From positions 248,001-312,000 of the forward strand of contig CBFHJH010000001.1 in NCBI GenBank assembly GCA_965656185.1: 64,000 nucleotides of DNA, read 5' to 3'. Positions within the stretch are counted from its first letter, which is position 1; each line of letters begins with the position of its first letter. The position numbers and the translations under genes were made by a program. The notes under the pieces are model-generated. The model worked only from the letters and a program-made list of their open reading frames with translations. It made no database searches and was not told the DNA's origin. Origin of the DNA: Croceimicrobium sp965656185 (lineage in GTDB: Bacteria > Bacteroidota > Bacteroidia > Flavobacteriales > Schleiferiaceae). This document shows, piece after piece, positions 52,420-60,813 of the stretch.

Positions 52420-53151
52420 TTAAAATCCAGAAGAGATAATAAATATACTCGGTCGTTTTTCCAAGTCGGGTTTTTCCTTCTTCCACCACGAGATGGGGGC
52501 CGTTCTTATGTATTCGTCGGCCAGAGTAACCTCCCGCGCCACGCAAAGCATGGTGTCCGGATGAAGAATTTGCGTAAGGTCCTTCAACAACTTCTCATTT
52601 CGATAGGGCGTTTCCATAAAGATCTGGCTTTGCCCGGTTTTTTTACTGAGGCTTTCTAAACTTTTGATCTTGCGTTTTCTTTCACCGGCATCAATTGGAA
52701 GATAACCATTGAAGGCAAAATTTTGACCATTCATTCCACTGGCCATCATCGCCATAAAAATAGAGGAGGGGCCTACGATAGGGGCTACTGGTATACCTTC
52801 ACGGTGGGCTATTGAAACCAATTCTGCTCCAGGATCAGCAATGCCGGGAGCACCTGCTTCGGAGATCATTCCCATGGGCTCACCTCTACGACAAGCTTCT
52901 AAATAACTGGGGTATTCGGCCGGATCCGAAAACTTATTGGTTGTGTAAATAACTAGATCGGCTTGATGCTTACTGGGTAATACTCGTTTAATAAAGGCGC
53001 GAGCAGACTTTTCATTTTCTACGATATAATGATCGCATAGATCGATCACTTTTTTAGCCGCTAAAGGCAGAACTTCAAGGGGTTCGATATCGCCCAGGAG
53101 AGAGGGAATCAAATATAATTTGCCGTACTGAGGACTTTCCGAATCTTCCAT
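52420..53151 (-). CDS. RsmI-like tetrapyrrole-methylase-fold SAM methyltransferase
   Basis: This 243-residue protein has LYLIPSLLGDIEPLEVLP at the start, then GMISEAGAPGIADPGAELVS, APIVGPSSIFMAMMASGMNG and IFMETPYRNEKLLKDL. These are motifs of the RsmI group, which 2'-O-methylates C1402 of 16S rRNA. In Bacteroidota the group is shorter and more diverged than E. coli RsmI, so the exact target is uncertain. It overlaps the phosphatase gene upstream by one base (TAATG), indicating an operon. Confidence 0.85.
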   Translation of the reverse strand: MEDSESPQYGKLYLIPSLLGDIEPLEVLPLAAKKVIDLCDHYIVENEKSARAFIKRVLPSKHQADLVIYTTNKFSDPAEYPSYLEACRRGEPMGMISEAGAPGIADPGAELVSIAHREGIPVAPIVGPSSIFMAMMASGMNGQNFAFNGYLPIDAGERKRKIKSLESLSKKTGQSQIFMETPYRNEKLLKDLTQILHPDTMLCVAREVTLADEYIRTAPISWWKKEKPDLEKRPSIFIISSGF

Positions 53152-53603
53152 TACTTGAGTTTTTTTACAAGATTGTCGGTGGCTGCGTCTAAAAGTCGAT
53201 AAACTTGTTCAAAGCCTTCGTCACCCCCGTAATAAGGGTCTGGAACCTCTTGATTACTGCCAGCTTTCAGCTCATTCAAGATCAAGTCCACTTTTTTACG
53301 GTCCTCATCATTACGAGCTAAAGCTAAAATGTTTTGATAGTTGGAGCGATCCATCGCGTAGATATGATCAAATCGATCAAAATCGGCCACCTCAAATTGA
53401 CGACCCATCAATTTTGAAATATTGATCCCATGTTTACGAGCAATCATGATGCTGCGTAGATCGGGAGCTTCACCTACGTGATAGGCGGCTGTTCCCGCCG
53501 AATCGACTTCCACTTTAGCTGGATCTACTTTAGATCGTAATATACCCTCAGCGAGGGGAGATCGACAAATATTGCCGAGACAAACCATTAGAACTCTCTT
53601 CAA
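53151..53603 (-). CDS. Low-molecular-weight protein-tyrosine phosphatase
   Basis: This 150-residue enzyme has the active-site loop VCLGNICRSP (Cys8, Arg14) and the general acid Asp in VPDPYYGG, with DHIYAMDRSNYQNIL between. It removes phosphate from protein tyrosines, or in some species arginines. Length is normal. It is translationally coupled to the RsmI-like gene. Targets are unknown; no tyrosine kinase gene is nearby. Confidence 0.93.
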   Translation of the reverse strand: MKRVLMVCLGNICRSPLAEGILRSKVDPAKVEVDSAGTAAYHVGEAPDLRSIMIARKHGINISKLMGRQFEVADFDRFDHIYAMDRSNYQNILALARNDEDRKKVDLILNELKAGSNQEVPDPYYGGDEGFEQVYRLLDAATDNLVKKLK

Positions 53604-53656
53604 AATCTAAAATTTGCTTTAAAGGTAAGGGAATAAGCTCGCAAGCCGAAGCCTTT

Positions 53657-56566
53657 TTATTTGGGAAAGTAGACACTAAAGGTGCTACCTAGTCCTTCTT
53701 CCGACTCCACCTTAATCTCACATCCCATGCTTTCCAATTGAGAACGTATCAGGTACAAGCCAATTCCACTGCTTTCGGGATGGTTATGGAAACTCTGTTT
53801 TAATTTGAAAAGACGATCGCCGTACTTATCCAGGTTTATACCGAGACCATTGTCTTGGACATCAATAATATAGTGATACTCCGACTCTCGAAGGTTGATG
53901 AAGATCTCAGGTTTTTTCTGTGGGTCATGATAACGAAGAGCATTACTGATCAGATTGAACATAACGCTATCCAGGTAAGGTGGGTAGAAATTGAGTTGGA
54001 AGTCTGATGGGACGCCAATACTCAGTTTGGCTTGAGTCTTTTTGATTTCATTGATCAATGATTGTTCTACCTTAAGGCAACAATCCTTCAAATTACAGGC
54101 CTCCATTGGCAAGTCTTTTTCAACTTCCTGGTTTAAGACCTGAGAGGTTTCATTTAAACTTTCTAGCAATTGCTGCGACGATTGATTAAGGTAATAATAC
54201 AAGAGCTCCTTCTCTTCTTTATTCTCCTCGTGCTCCAATTCCGTAAGCAATTGAATGATATTACTGGCATGCGAGCGGAAGTTATGGGTAATGATATGGG
54301 CCAGGTTACGCAGTCTTTCGTTTTGCGTGTTGATTACTTTCATGTAATCCTGCATAGTGTTTTCCTCCCTTTTTCGCTGACTAATATCGGTTTCGATGGC
54401 GATGTAATTAGTAAGCTTTCCATTATCGTCGAATACCGGGGTAACGATACTTTCGATCCAATAATGCTCACCGCTCTTACGGTAATTCACATTTTGAGCG
54501 GTAAAAGGTTTTTCTGCTTTTAATAGCCCTTCGATTTTTTGAGAGAAGATGTCCTCACTAAGAGGGCCATGCACGAGGTCTGATAATACGTTCCCTTGAG
54601 CTTCCTCTAGGCTGTAGCCGCTCATTTCGGTAAAGCTGTGATTTACCCATTCTATTTTTTGCTTTTTGTTGGTAATGATCACGGCATTAGAGGTGCGATT
54701 CGCAACTAATGATAGCTTACGTAATTCAGCTTCGATCTCGTGTTCCTTCTGAATGTCGCGTACATTGATGTAGGCCTTAAGCTTTCCGTTGTTTAGTTCT
54801 ATTTTTCCGTTTGACTCTACCCATAGCCATGAACCATTTTTATGCTTAGCTCTAAAAACGGAGCGGGTCACTTTCCCCGGCTCATCCAAGGCCTTTTGAA
54901 ATGCCGCTGCCGCTTGCTCGACGTCATCAGGATGCATTAAGCTTAGATTATCCATGCCAATGATCTCGCTTGGCCTATAACCTAACATGTGCTCAATATT
55001 GGGAGATGCATAGTCGTATTTTGCCTCATTATTAAGCGTAACGAACACATCGCTGCTCTTTTCGATGTAGTGCTTAAAGCGGGCTTCAGCTTCCGCGAGA
55101 GCCAAGGTGCTTTTTTCGATCGGCCCGAGGTCAAGCACGTGAATCCAGGCAAAATGCTCCTCTTTATAGGCGCTGGTGAAAGCCGAAATAACTACGGTGG
55201 TTTCACTTAAGTCGCGCCGTACCAAATTAGTTTGGTAGGGCTCAATTCGGTTGGTTTCTCTAAGCTGATTTATTTGGTGTAAGTTTAATTTATAATGTTT
55301 CTCGGGCACCAAATCCCGCAGACTTGTAGCCAAAAATTCATTTTTGCGATAACCTAAAATATTGAGCAAAGCCTGATTGCAGTCGAGCCAGTCCAAACTG
55401 TTTAGGTCCATCATTAACATACCTACCAATGAATCGTCGAAGAGTTGACGGAATTTGGTTTCCTCGGCCTTTAGTCTTTCCTCATATTCCTTTCTTAGGG
55501 TATCGTCATGCATGGCGCCAATTAAGCGGAGTGCTTTGCCTTGGGCGTCACGAATGATATAGCCTTGGTCTTTGATGAACCGATATTCGCCAGTTTTTGC
55601 TTTAAAGCGGTATTGACAATACCACAGCTCTTTTCCAGACTCAACCGCTGCGGTAGCAGTAGAGTTGAATTCATCTCGGTCCTCCGGGTGAATTTGAGAA
55701 ACAAAAGCGCTTTCGGCCCTCATTTCTGCATCATTATAGCCAAAAGTAGGGTAGAGGTTTTCGCCCCAAACAATGGTCTTGTTAATGATATCCCAATCCC
55801 AAATTACATCTTTAGTGGCTTTGCTACTGTATTTAAAGCGTTGATTACTAGCTTTCAGATCCTGAATGGCCTGCATTTGCTCATCAATATTGATAAAGCT
55901 GCTTAAAATTCCATTGATACCTGGTGTATTGCGATGGTCCTTAATTTGAGACTGGATCCATACGTAATGGCCCTCGCGATGACGAACACGCAATTTTAAC
56001 TCGGCATAGGGTTTATCTTCCTTTAAAACTTCGTTCAAGGCTTTACCTAAGCTCTCTTGATCGTCGGGGTGAACAAAGTCAAAGCTATTTTGACCGATCA
56101 ACTCTTCAGGTTTTAAACCGATGGTCTTCTCAATTGCCGCATTAATGAAGCTTATTCTACCACTTTCATCACGGATCATTACCGTATTGTAGTTTTTCTC
56201 CATGAGCTCACTTAGGCGAACTTCCGTTTTAGCCAGTTCGTTTTCCAATTCGAGAAGTTGCTGTTCTAAATCCCCTTTTGTGGCTTGCTTCAGTAGCTCA
56301 GTATAGTGTTGCCTCTGATGGATAAGTTGTGTGGCTGCGTCAAGGATTTCAGGACTTAATTCACTACTGTTATGGTAATGAACGATTACACGTGCCTTAA
56401 AGCTTTTGTGGCCCTCTTGCCAGTCTGTTGCCCAGAGGTTGATCTCTATTTGGGGATGATCAATAGCCTTTAACTGATCGATTGTTAATACCTCGAAATC
56501 TTTGGGCCAGGCCATTTCTGAGCCTAAAGCATAGGCTTTTGATTTGTTTAAATTCTCCCCTAACAT
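53657..56566 (-). CDS. Cytoplasmic PAS-sensor histidine kinase (five PAS domains)
   Basis: This protein has about 969 residues, from the ATG at 56566; the frame opens at a TTG five codons earlier. There is no membrane segment. A helical N-terminal region is followed by five PAS/PAC domains, recognisable by GLKPEELIGQN, FGYNDAEMRAESAF, ILGYRKNEFLATSL, MLGYRPSEIIGMDN and MSGYSLEEAQGNVL. Next come a His-kinase dimerisation region (AHIITHNFRSHASNI, probable phospho-His) and an ATPase domain (NLISNALRYH, DNGLGINLDKYG, GIGLYLIRSQLE). No receiver or response regulator is adjacent. Signal and partner are unknown. Confidence 0.9.
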   Translation of the reverse strand: MLGENLNKSKAYALGSEMAWPKDFEVLTIDQLKAIDHPQIEINLWATDWQEGHKSFKARVIVHYHNSSELSPEILDAATQLIHQRQHYTELLKQATKGDLEQQLLELENELAKTEVRLSELMEKNYNTVMIRDESGRISFINAAIEKTIGLKPEELIGQNSFDFVHPDDQESLGKALNEVLKEDKPYAELKLRVRHREGHYVWIQSQIKDHRNTPGINGILSSFINIDEQMQAIQDLKASNQRFKYSSKATKDVIWDWDIINKTIVWGENLYPTFGYNDAEMRAESAFVSQIHPEDRDEFNSTATAAVESGKELWYCQYRFKAKTGEYRFIKDQGYIIRDAQGKALRLIGAMHDDTLRKEYEERLKAEETKFRQLFDDSLVGMLMMDLNSLDWLDCNQALLNILGYRKNEFLATSLRDLVPEKHYKLNLHQINQLRETNRIEPYQTNLVRRDLSETTVVISAFTSAYKEEHFAWIHVLDLGPIEKSTLALAEAEARFKHYIEKSSDVFVTLNNEAKYDYASPNIEHMLGYRPSEIIGMDNLSLMHPDDVEQAAAAFQKALDEPGKVTRSVFRAKHKNGSWLWVESNGKIELNNGKLKAYINVRDIQKEHEIEAELRKLSLVANRTSNAVIITNKKQKIEWVNHSFTEMSGYSLEEAQGNVLSDLVHGPLSEDIFSQKIEGLLKAEKPFTAQNVNYRKSGEHYWIESIVTPVFDDNGKLTNYIAIETDISQRKREENTMQDYMKVINTQNERLRNLAHIITHNFRSHASNIIQLLTELEHEENKEEKELLYYYLNQSSQQLLESLNETSQVLNQEVEKDLPMEACNLKDCCLKVEQSLINEIKKTQAKLSIGVPSDFQLNFYPPYLDSVMFNLISNALRYHDPQKKPEIFINLRESEYHYIIDVQDNGLGINLDKYGDRLFKLKQSFHNHPESSGIGLYLIRSQLESMGCEIKVESEEGLGSTFSVYFPK

Positions 56567-56631
56567 GTGTAAAAAACCCAAAAAGATTTTTAATGAGCCC
56601 TCTAATATACAATCGCTAACAGTCTAAAACT

Positions 56632-56660
56632 AAAAAGCCACCTTTCTAGGTGGCTTTTTT
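56632..56660 (-). terminator. Terminator after dnaA
   Basis: AAAAAGCCACCT (56632-56643) pairs with AGGTGGCTTTTT (56648-56659) around a 4-nt loop. The minus transcript ends in T. It separates dnaA from the kinase gene. Confidence 0.85.
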
Positions 56661-56663
56661 AAA

Positions 56664-58094
56664 TTACTTAAGGGTAAGTTTCTTTCGAAGGTCGTCTACA
56701 TAGGTGCGGAAACGCTTGTCGGTTTCAGTTAGATTGTTCACCGTTCTACAGGCATGTAAAACCGTGGCATGGTCTTTATTTCCGCATTGCGCGCCAATAC
56801 TGGCTAAAGAATTCTTAGTAAGCTGCTTACTGAAATACATCGCCAGCTGTCTTGCTTGTACGATCTCACGTTTACGGGTTTTCGACTTCAATAATTCGAT
56901 CGGCATGTCGAAATAATCACAAACCACTTTCTGAATGTAGTCGATACTGATCTCTCGGGTCGTGTTCTTAACGAACTTATCGATCATTTGCTTTGCCAAT
57001 TCTACCGTGATCTTCTTCTTGTTTAAAGAAGACTGGGCCAGCAGAGAAATTAAGGCTCCTTCCAGCTCTCGTACATTAGAATTAATACTATATGCCAAAT
57101 ATTCGATAACGTCGGCTGGCATTTCCACCCCGTCGTTATATAATTTTTGGTTGAGAATGGCGATGCGCGTTTCTAAGTCAGGTACTTGAAGATCGGCGCT
57201 CAATCCCCACTTAAATCGAGAAAGTAAGCGCTGCTCCATTCCTTGGAGATCTACCGGTGCACGGTCTGAGGTAAGGATTACCTGCTTTCCGTTTTGATGC
57301 AGATGATTGAAGATCTCGAAAAAGGCATCTTGGGTTTTTTCCTTGCCTGCGAAAGAGTGTACATCGTCTACTACCAGTACATCAATCATCTGGTAGAAGT
57401 GTAAAAAGTCATTCTTGTTATTGGTGCGAATCGCTTCTACAAATTGCTGTTGAAACTTTTCGGCCGAAACATATAAAACCGTTTTCTCAGGGTAACGGTC
57501 CTTGATCTCAATACCAATAGCGTGAGCTAAATGAGTTTTTCCTAAACCGTTACCGCCGTAGAGTAGTAGAGGGTTAAAGGAAGTGCCACCGGGCTTTTTA
57601 GCTACGGCATAACCAGCCGAACGGGCAAGTCTATTGCAATCGCCTTCTACGAAATTCTCGAAATTGTAATTCGGATTTAATTGAGATTCTACGTGAACCT
57701 TACGCAGCCCGGGAATGATAAAAGGGTTCTTAACGCCTTTCTCACCCAACTCCATAGGCATGTTCACCTTAGGGTTTTGAAGGTTACCCCGATTACTTGA
57801 AGGGATCTTTACCGTAAAGGGTTTGGTGTTGCCATAGGTATTCTCCATGACGATGCTGTATACCAATTTCGCATCCTCACCAAGTTCTTTGGTAATGGCA
57901 CTTTTTAAAAGTTTAATGTAGTTTTCTTCCAACCACTCGTAGAAAAACTTAGAAGGCACCTGAATGCTTAGCACCTTGTCTTTTAACTTAAGTGGTTTGA
58001 TAGGCAAAAACCAAGTTTTGTAACTCTGCGCAGAGATATTGTCCTTTATGTAAAGAAGACAATTATCCCATACTGTTTTTGCAGTCAATTCCAT
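56664..58094 (-). CDS. dnaA: Chromosomal replication initiator protein
   Basis: This 476-residue AAA+ protein opens replication origins. Domain I is DNCLLYIKDNISAQSYKTWF. Domain III has the Walker A loop LLYGGNGLGKTHLAHAIG, Walker B VLVVDDVHSFAGKEKTQ and sensor I/box VII (LTSDRAPVDL, EQRLLSRFKWG). Domain IV ends with GNKDHATVLHACRTVNNLTE, the DnaA-box recognition signature. Length is typical of the phylum. No dnaN or recF follows, as is usual for Bacteroidota, where dnaA is often alone. I did not find convincing DnaA boxes nearby. Confidence 0.97.
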   Translation of the reverse strand: MELTAKTVWDNCLLYIKDNISAQSYKTWFLPIKPLKLKDKVLSIQVPSKFFYEWLEENYIKLLKSAITKELGEDAKLVYSIVMENTYGNTKPFTVKIPSSNRGNLQNPKVNMPMELGEKGVKNPFIIPGLRKVHVESQLNPNYNFENFVEGDCNRLARSAGYAVAKKPGGTSFNPLLLYGGNGLGKTHLAHAIGIEIKDRYPEKTVLYVSAEKFQQQFVEAIRTNNKNDFLHFYQMIDVLVVDDVHSFAGKEKTQDAFFEIFNHLHQNGKQVILTSDRAPVDLQGMEQRLLSRFKWGLSADLQVPDLETRIAILNQKLYNDGVEMPADVIEYLAYSINSNVRELEGALISLLAQSSLNKKKITVELAKQMIDKFVKNTTREISIDYIQKVVCDYFDMPIELLKSKTRKREIVQARQLAMYFSKQLTKNSLASIGAQCGNKDHATVLHACRTVNNLTETDKRFRTYVDDLRKKLTLK

Positions 58095-58246
58095 TTGCGT
58101 TTCTTAAATTGTTGGTTTGGCTGAGGGGAAAAATCGCACTTGAAGTGGTAAAAATGCCCTCCCCCTTGACACCCACAAAAGTGTGTAGAAAAAAGTGATA
58201 AAAAAAATCAAATTGGTCTTGACAAAAAGGTTTTTTAGTGCGAGAT

Positions 58247-58300
58247 TAGGACAGCGTTAATCGCTCTGAAACCCGCATTCCACCGTAGGATAGCGTTAAT
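58247..58300. repeat. Pair of 15-bp direct repeats between dnaA and the thioesterase gene
   Basis: TAGGACAGCGTTAAT (58247-58261) and TAGGATAGCGTTAAT (58286-58300) differ at one base and are 39 bp apart. They lie in the 225-bp divergent gap, 20 bases or more before the thioesterase start. They could be regulator-binding sites or replication-related. Confidence 0.6.
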
Positions 58301-58319
58301 AATCAGTACTTAAGAAGCT

Positions 58320-58727
58320 ATGTATGTTAACCTAACATCAAGTCGAGTTCGTTATGCCGAGACGGACCAAATGGGCTATGTTTATTATGGAAATTACCCC
58401 CAATTTTTTGAGATAGGTCGGGTAGAGGCACTGAGAGCCTTGGGTATCAGCTATAAAAAAATGGAGGAGGACGGAATTATGCTACCTGTTTTAAAGCTCG
58501 AGATTAAATATGTTGCTCCGGCGAAATATGATGACCTTCTTCAGATAAAAACTGAAATCCGAGAAATTCCTTCTACCAGGATCACATTTCACCACGAAAT
58601 TTTTAATGAAGCAGGCGGTCTTTTAACAATCGGGATGGTACAATTGGTATTTGTCGACATCAAAACGAAGAAACCTTGTAAGGCGCCCCCTTATATTTTA
58701 GATGCTTTAAGCAATACACCTTCATAA
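58320..58727 (+). CDS. Hot-dog acyl-CoA thioesterase (YbgC/4-hydroxybenzoyl-CoA type)
   Basis: This 135-residue protein has the active-site pattern RVRYAETDQMGYVYYGNYPQ (Asp17 catalytic) followed by FFEIGRVEALRALGISYKKM, typical of YbgC/FadM thioesterases. The later LLTIGMVQLVFVD belongs to the central helix-strand region. It hydrolyses acyl-CoA thioesters. No tol-pal genes follow, so I avoid the symbol ybgC. It is divergent from dnaA across a gap with two direct repeats. Confidence 0.92.
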   Translation: MYVNLTSSRVRYAETDQMGYVYYGNYPQFFEIGRVEALRALGISYKKMEEDGIMLPVLKLEIKYVAPAKYDDLLQIKTEIREIPSTRITFHHEIFNEAGGLLTIGMVQLVFVDIKTKKPCKAPPYILDALSNTPS

Positions 58728-58754
58728 AAAAAGGGAGCCATCGAGCTCCCTTTT
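58727..58754. terminator. Bidirectional terminator after the thioesterase gene
   Basis: GGGAGC (58733-58738) pairs with GCTCCC (58745-58750) around a 6-nt loop, with A on the left and T on the right. It serves the thioesterase and the convergent lipoprotein gene. Confidence 0.85.
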
Positions 58755-58774
58755 CACTATTTATATGTTTTTCT

Positions 58775-59716
58775 TTAGTCCAAACGAGTGGCCACTGAAT
58801 TCACATAATCGTAACGGCCCGTTTCTTCGTTGTAGGTCCAAACTACCGTAATAAAAGTCGGATCATAAGGAGCATTCGGCTCGTAAGCATCGTCGAAGCC
58901 CAGGTCTGGTTTATGGAAGAAATGACGGATAGGAGTACTGGCGGTACCTATGATGTCCCCATCACTAAAAGTTTCACCAAAAGGAGTGTACTCGGATAAA
59001 CGCGTTCCCCAAGCAGACTCTTCGTTAAAATTCTTGACCAAAATATTTTCATGGTGGAAGATGTCTCCTGGTGTTTTAAGTAAGGCTGTGCTGTCAATGT
59101 TAGGTAAGTTCATATCCCAAACGCTTACATTGCCCTGATTTACAACAAAATCGGCCTGGCTATTTACCCTAAGGTCTAAAGCATTACCATATTTGGCCGC
59201 TGCAAAATTGGCGCATAGATAAGTGGCAATGTAGAAGTCAGGGTTAGCAGTATCCTTGAAGAACTTGATCTTACTATCTACCAACCAAGCGGTATCATTA
59301 CTGGTTACCACATGATTCACAGTGGCCACGGGCGCTTTACCTGCAATAGCTCCGGCACGACTGATAAGTTCGTTCGGTGCTACGGTGCGATCGTTCAAAT
59401 AAAACGAAATGGCCGGTTCTAGAGGTTGGTTTAAACTGATCGAATCAGTTAATGGGCTGTATAAAAAGCTATTTTGATCGGCAACCGTATACAAGGAATT
59501 GAAAGTGCCAGGCAGAGCGTCCTCTAAAATCAAAGAAGGGATCTGTGAGGCATAACCAGCACCAGGGTTGTAGGAGTGGATCAATAAACTAGACTTTACT
59601 TGATCTAAAGGGATACCATCGGTTACATAAGGAATCGGACAGTCATCACATTGATCGTCTTCCTCGCACGCAATGGCGCTAAGGAAAAGCAGAGCTAACA
59701 AAACAATTTTCTTCAT
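58775..59716 (-). CDS. Lipoprotein, possibly Omp28-related
   Basis: This 313-residue protein starts at the ATG at 59716, giving a lipoprotein signal (LLFLSAIAC, Cys17) followed by a Cys/Asp-rich linker (EEDDQCDDC). The middle (NHVVTSNDTAWLVDSKIKFF, YIATYLCANF) and the C-terminal part (DIFHHENILVKNFNEE, ITVVWTYNEETGRYDYVNSV) resemble Omp28-like outer-membrane lipoproteins, by pattern from memory. Function is unknown. A -7 box and an inverted repeat sit upstream. Confidence 0.65.
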   Translation of the reverse strand: MKKIVLLALLFLSAIACEEDDQCDDCPIPYVTDGIPLDQVKSSLLIHSYNPGAGYASQIPSLILEDALPGTFNSLYTVADQNSFLYSPLTDSISLNQPLEPAISFYLNDRTVAPNELISRAGAIAGKAPVATVNHVVTSNDTAWLVDSKIKFFKDTANPDFYIATYLCANFAAAKYGNALDLRVNSQADFVVNQGNVSVWDMNLPNIDSTALLKTPGDIFHHENILVKNFNEESAWGTRLSEYTPFGETFSDGDIIGTASTPIRHFFHKPDLGFDDAYEPNAPYDPTFITVVWTYNEETGRYDYVNSVATRLD

Positions 59717-59734
59717 AATGAAATGATTTCGCGT

Positions 59735-59742
59735 CAAATGTA
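59735..59742 (-). promoter_or_regulatory. Candidate -7 element of the lipoprotein gene
   Basis: TACATTTG on the minus strand matches TAnnTTTG, 18 bases before the start codon at 59716. The -33 region is covered by an inverted repeat. Confidence 0.45.
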
Positions 59743-59753
59743 CTATATAAAAC

Positions 59754-59780
59754 GCCTCTATACTAGTGCTGGTATAAGGC
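59754..59780. repeat. Imperfect 12-bp hairpin upstream of the lipoprotein promoter
   Basis: TATACTAG (59759-59766) pairs with CTGGTATA (59769-59776) with one G-T pair, and an outer GCCT/AGGC helix extends it past a one-base bulge. It could be an operator in the -33 region or a weak terminator for the gene ending at 59851. Confidence 0.4.
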
Positions 59781-59850
59781 CTTTCACCATTAATTTGTTG
59801 AAAAGCTTCATTAAAATATCGATTTGTAAGATCATTTGGTTGGGTGCAAA

Positions 59851-60813
59851 TTAATTGAGGATGAGGAAAATCGGTAAGTGGTCACTAAAACCCCCTTGGT
59901 AAAAATCCCCTCTAAAACTCCTTTGGGGCTTTTTACCAGGATATTTTGAATCCTCCTCCAATAGGAAATCGGCCCTCTGTACCCCATAAGTGCTAATTTC
60001 TTCTTGCAGCTCAGGGCTGATGAGAATTTGATCTAGATAAGCCCAATCGCCCCGATATCGATGACTACCCCATGATGGATCCAGTTCGGCCATGAGGTTT
60101 AGAAGTTGGAGTTTATCGCTTAAGTACCTTAAACTGCTATCCTGAGGCTCATCGTTGAAATCACCCATAAGGATCAATTTGGAATGAGCATTGAGGGTAT
60201 TTTCTAGCAATTGCACTAAGATTTCGGCTGCGGCCAGGCGTCGTGGTTCCGATTTTTCCTTCCCGCCATAGCGACTAGGCCAGTGGCAGGCGATAATAGT
60301 AAAGGTGTCTCGCGGATTTTGCAGGCTACTAAACTTTGTGAATAGCATATCTCTGCTGGTGTAAGCCGTGTCTTTAGGGTTCTTATAAGCAATCGGTTGG
60401 GATTCTATCAAGCGTAAGCGATCCTTTCGGTAGATCAAACCGATATCGATCCCCCGTCGATCAGGCGAATCGTAATGTACCCATTGGTAATCAATCTTAG
60501 CTAATGCGGGTCGCCTTATGAGGTCAGACAATACTTGAGCACTTTCCACTTCTGCAAAAGCGATTAAATTAGGTGCTTCAAAGGCAGAGTCACTCATGCT
60601 TAGAATCACCTTCGATAAGCGATTCAGTTTGTGGTAGTATTTAGCGGTATCCCATTGCTTTGACCCTTCTGGCGTGAACTCACGATCTGGATTTAAACTA
60701 TCCCAACTCGGGTGAAAGAGGTTTTCTACGTTATAAAAGGCAAATTGGAGACCTTGTCCCTGACTATTGAATCCGAGTAGTAGGCCTACAACCAGTAACA
60801 GTCTGATGGTCAT
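59851..60813 (-). CDS. Exported endonuclease/exonuclease/phosphatase-family protein
   Basis: This 320-residue protein has a signal peptide (LLLVVGLLLGFNSQG). The EEP fold motifs are in order: QFAFYNVENLF, IAFAEVESA with the metal-binding Glu, FTIIACHWPSRYGG, LILMGDFNDEPQDSSL and GGFSDHLPIFLIL with the catalytic SDH. The superfamily includes nucleases and phosphatases. Here it would act outside the inner membrane, perhaps on extracellular DNA or phosphoesters. It overlaps the CheR gene by one base. Confidence 0.88.
   Translation of the reverse strand: MTIRLLLVVGLLLGFNSQGQGLQFAFYNVENLFHPSWDSLNPDREFTPEGSKQWDTAKYYHKLNRLSKVILSMSDSAFEAPNLIAFAEVESAQVLSDLIRRPALAKIDYQWVHYDSPDRRGIDIGLIYRKDRLRLIESQPIAYKNPKDTAYTSRDMLFTKFSSLQNPRDTFTIIACHWPSRYGGKEKSEPRRLAAAEILVQLLENTLNAHSKLILMGDFNDEPQDSSLRYLSDKLQLLNLMAELDPSWGSHRYRGDWAYLDQILISPELQEEISTYGVQRADFLLEEDSKYPGKKPQRSFRGDFYQGGFSDHLPIFLILN

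Noticed and set aside
58219..58246. TTGACA as a sigma-70 -35 box for the thioesterase gene
   Set aside because: No -10 box is found at the proper distance, and Bacteroidota use a different promoter pattern.
58141..58250. Possible DnaA boxes and origin upstream of dnaA
   Set aside because: TGTGTAGAA and similar strings need several mismatches to fit TTATNCACA, and no box cluster is present. GC skew could not be computed here.
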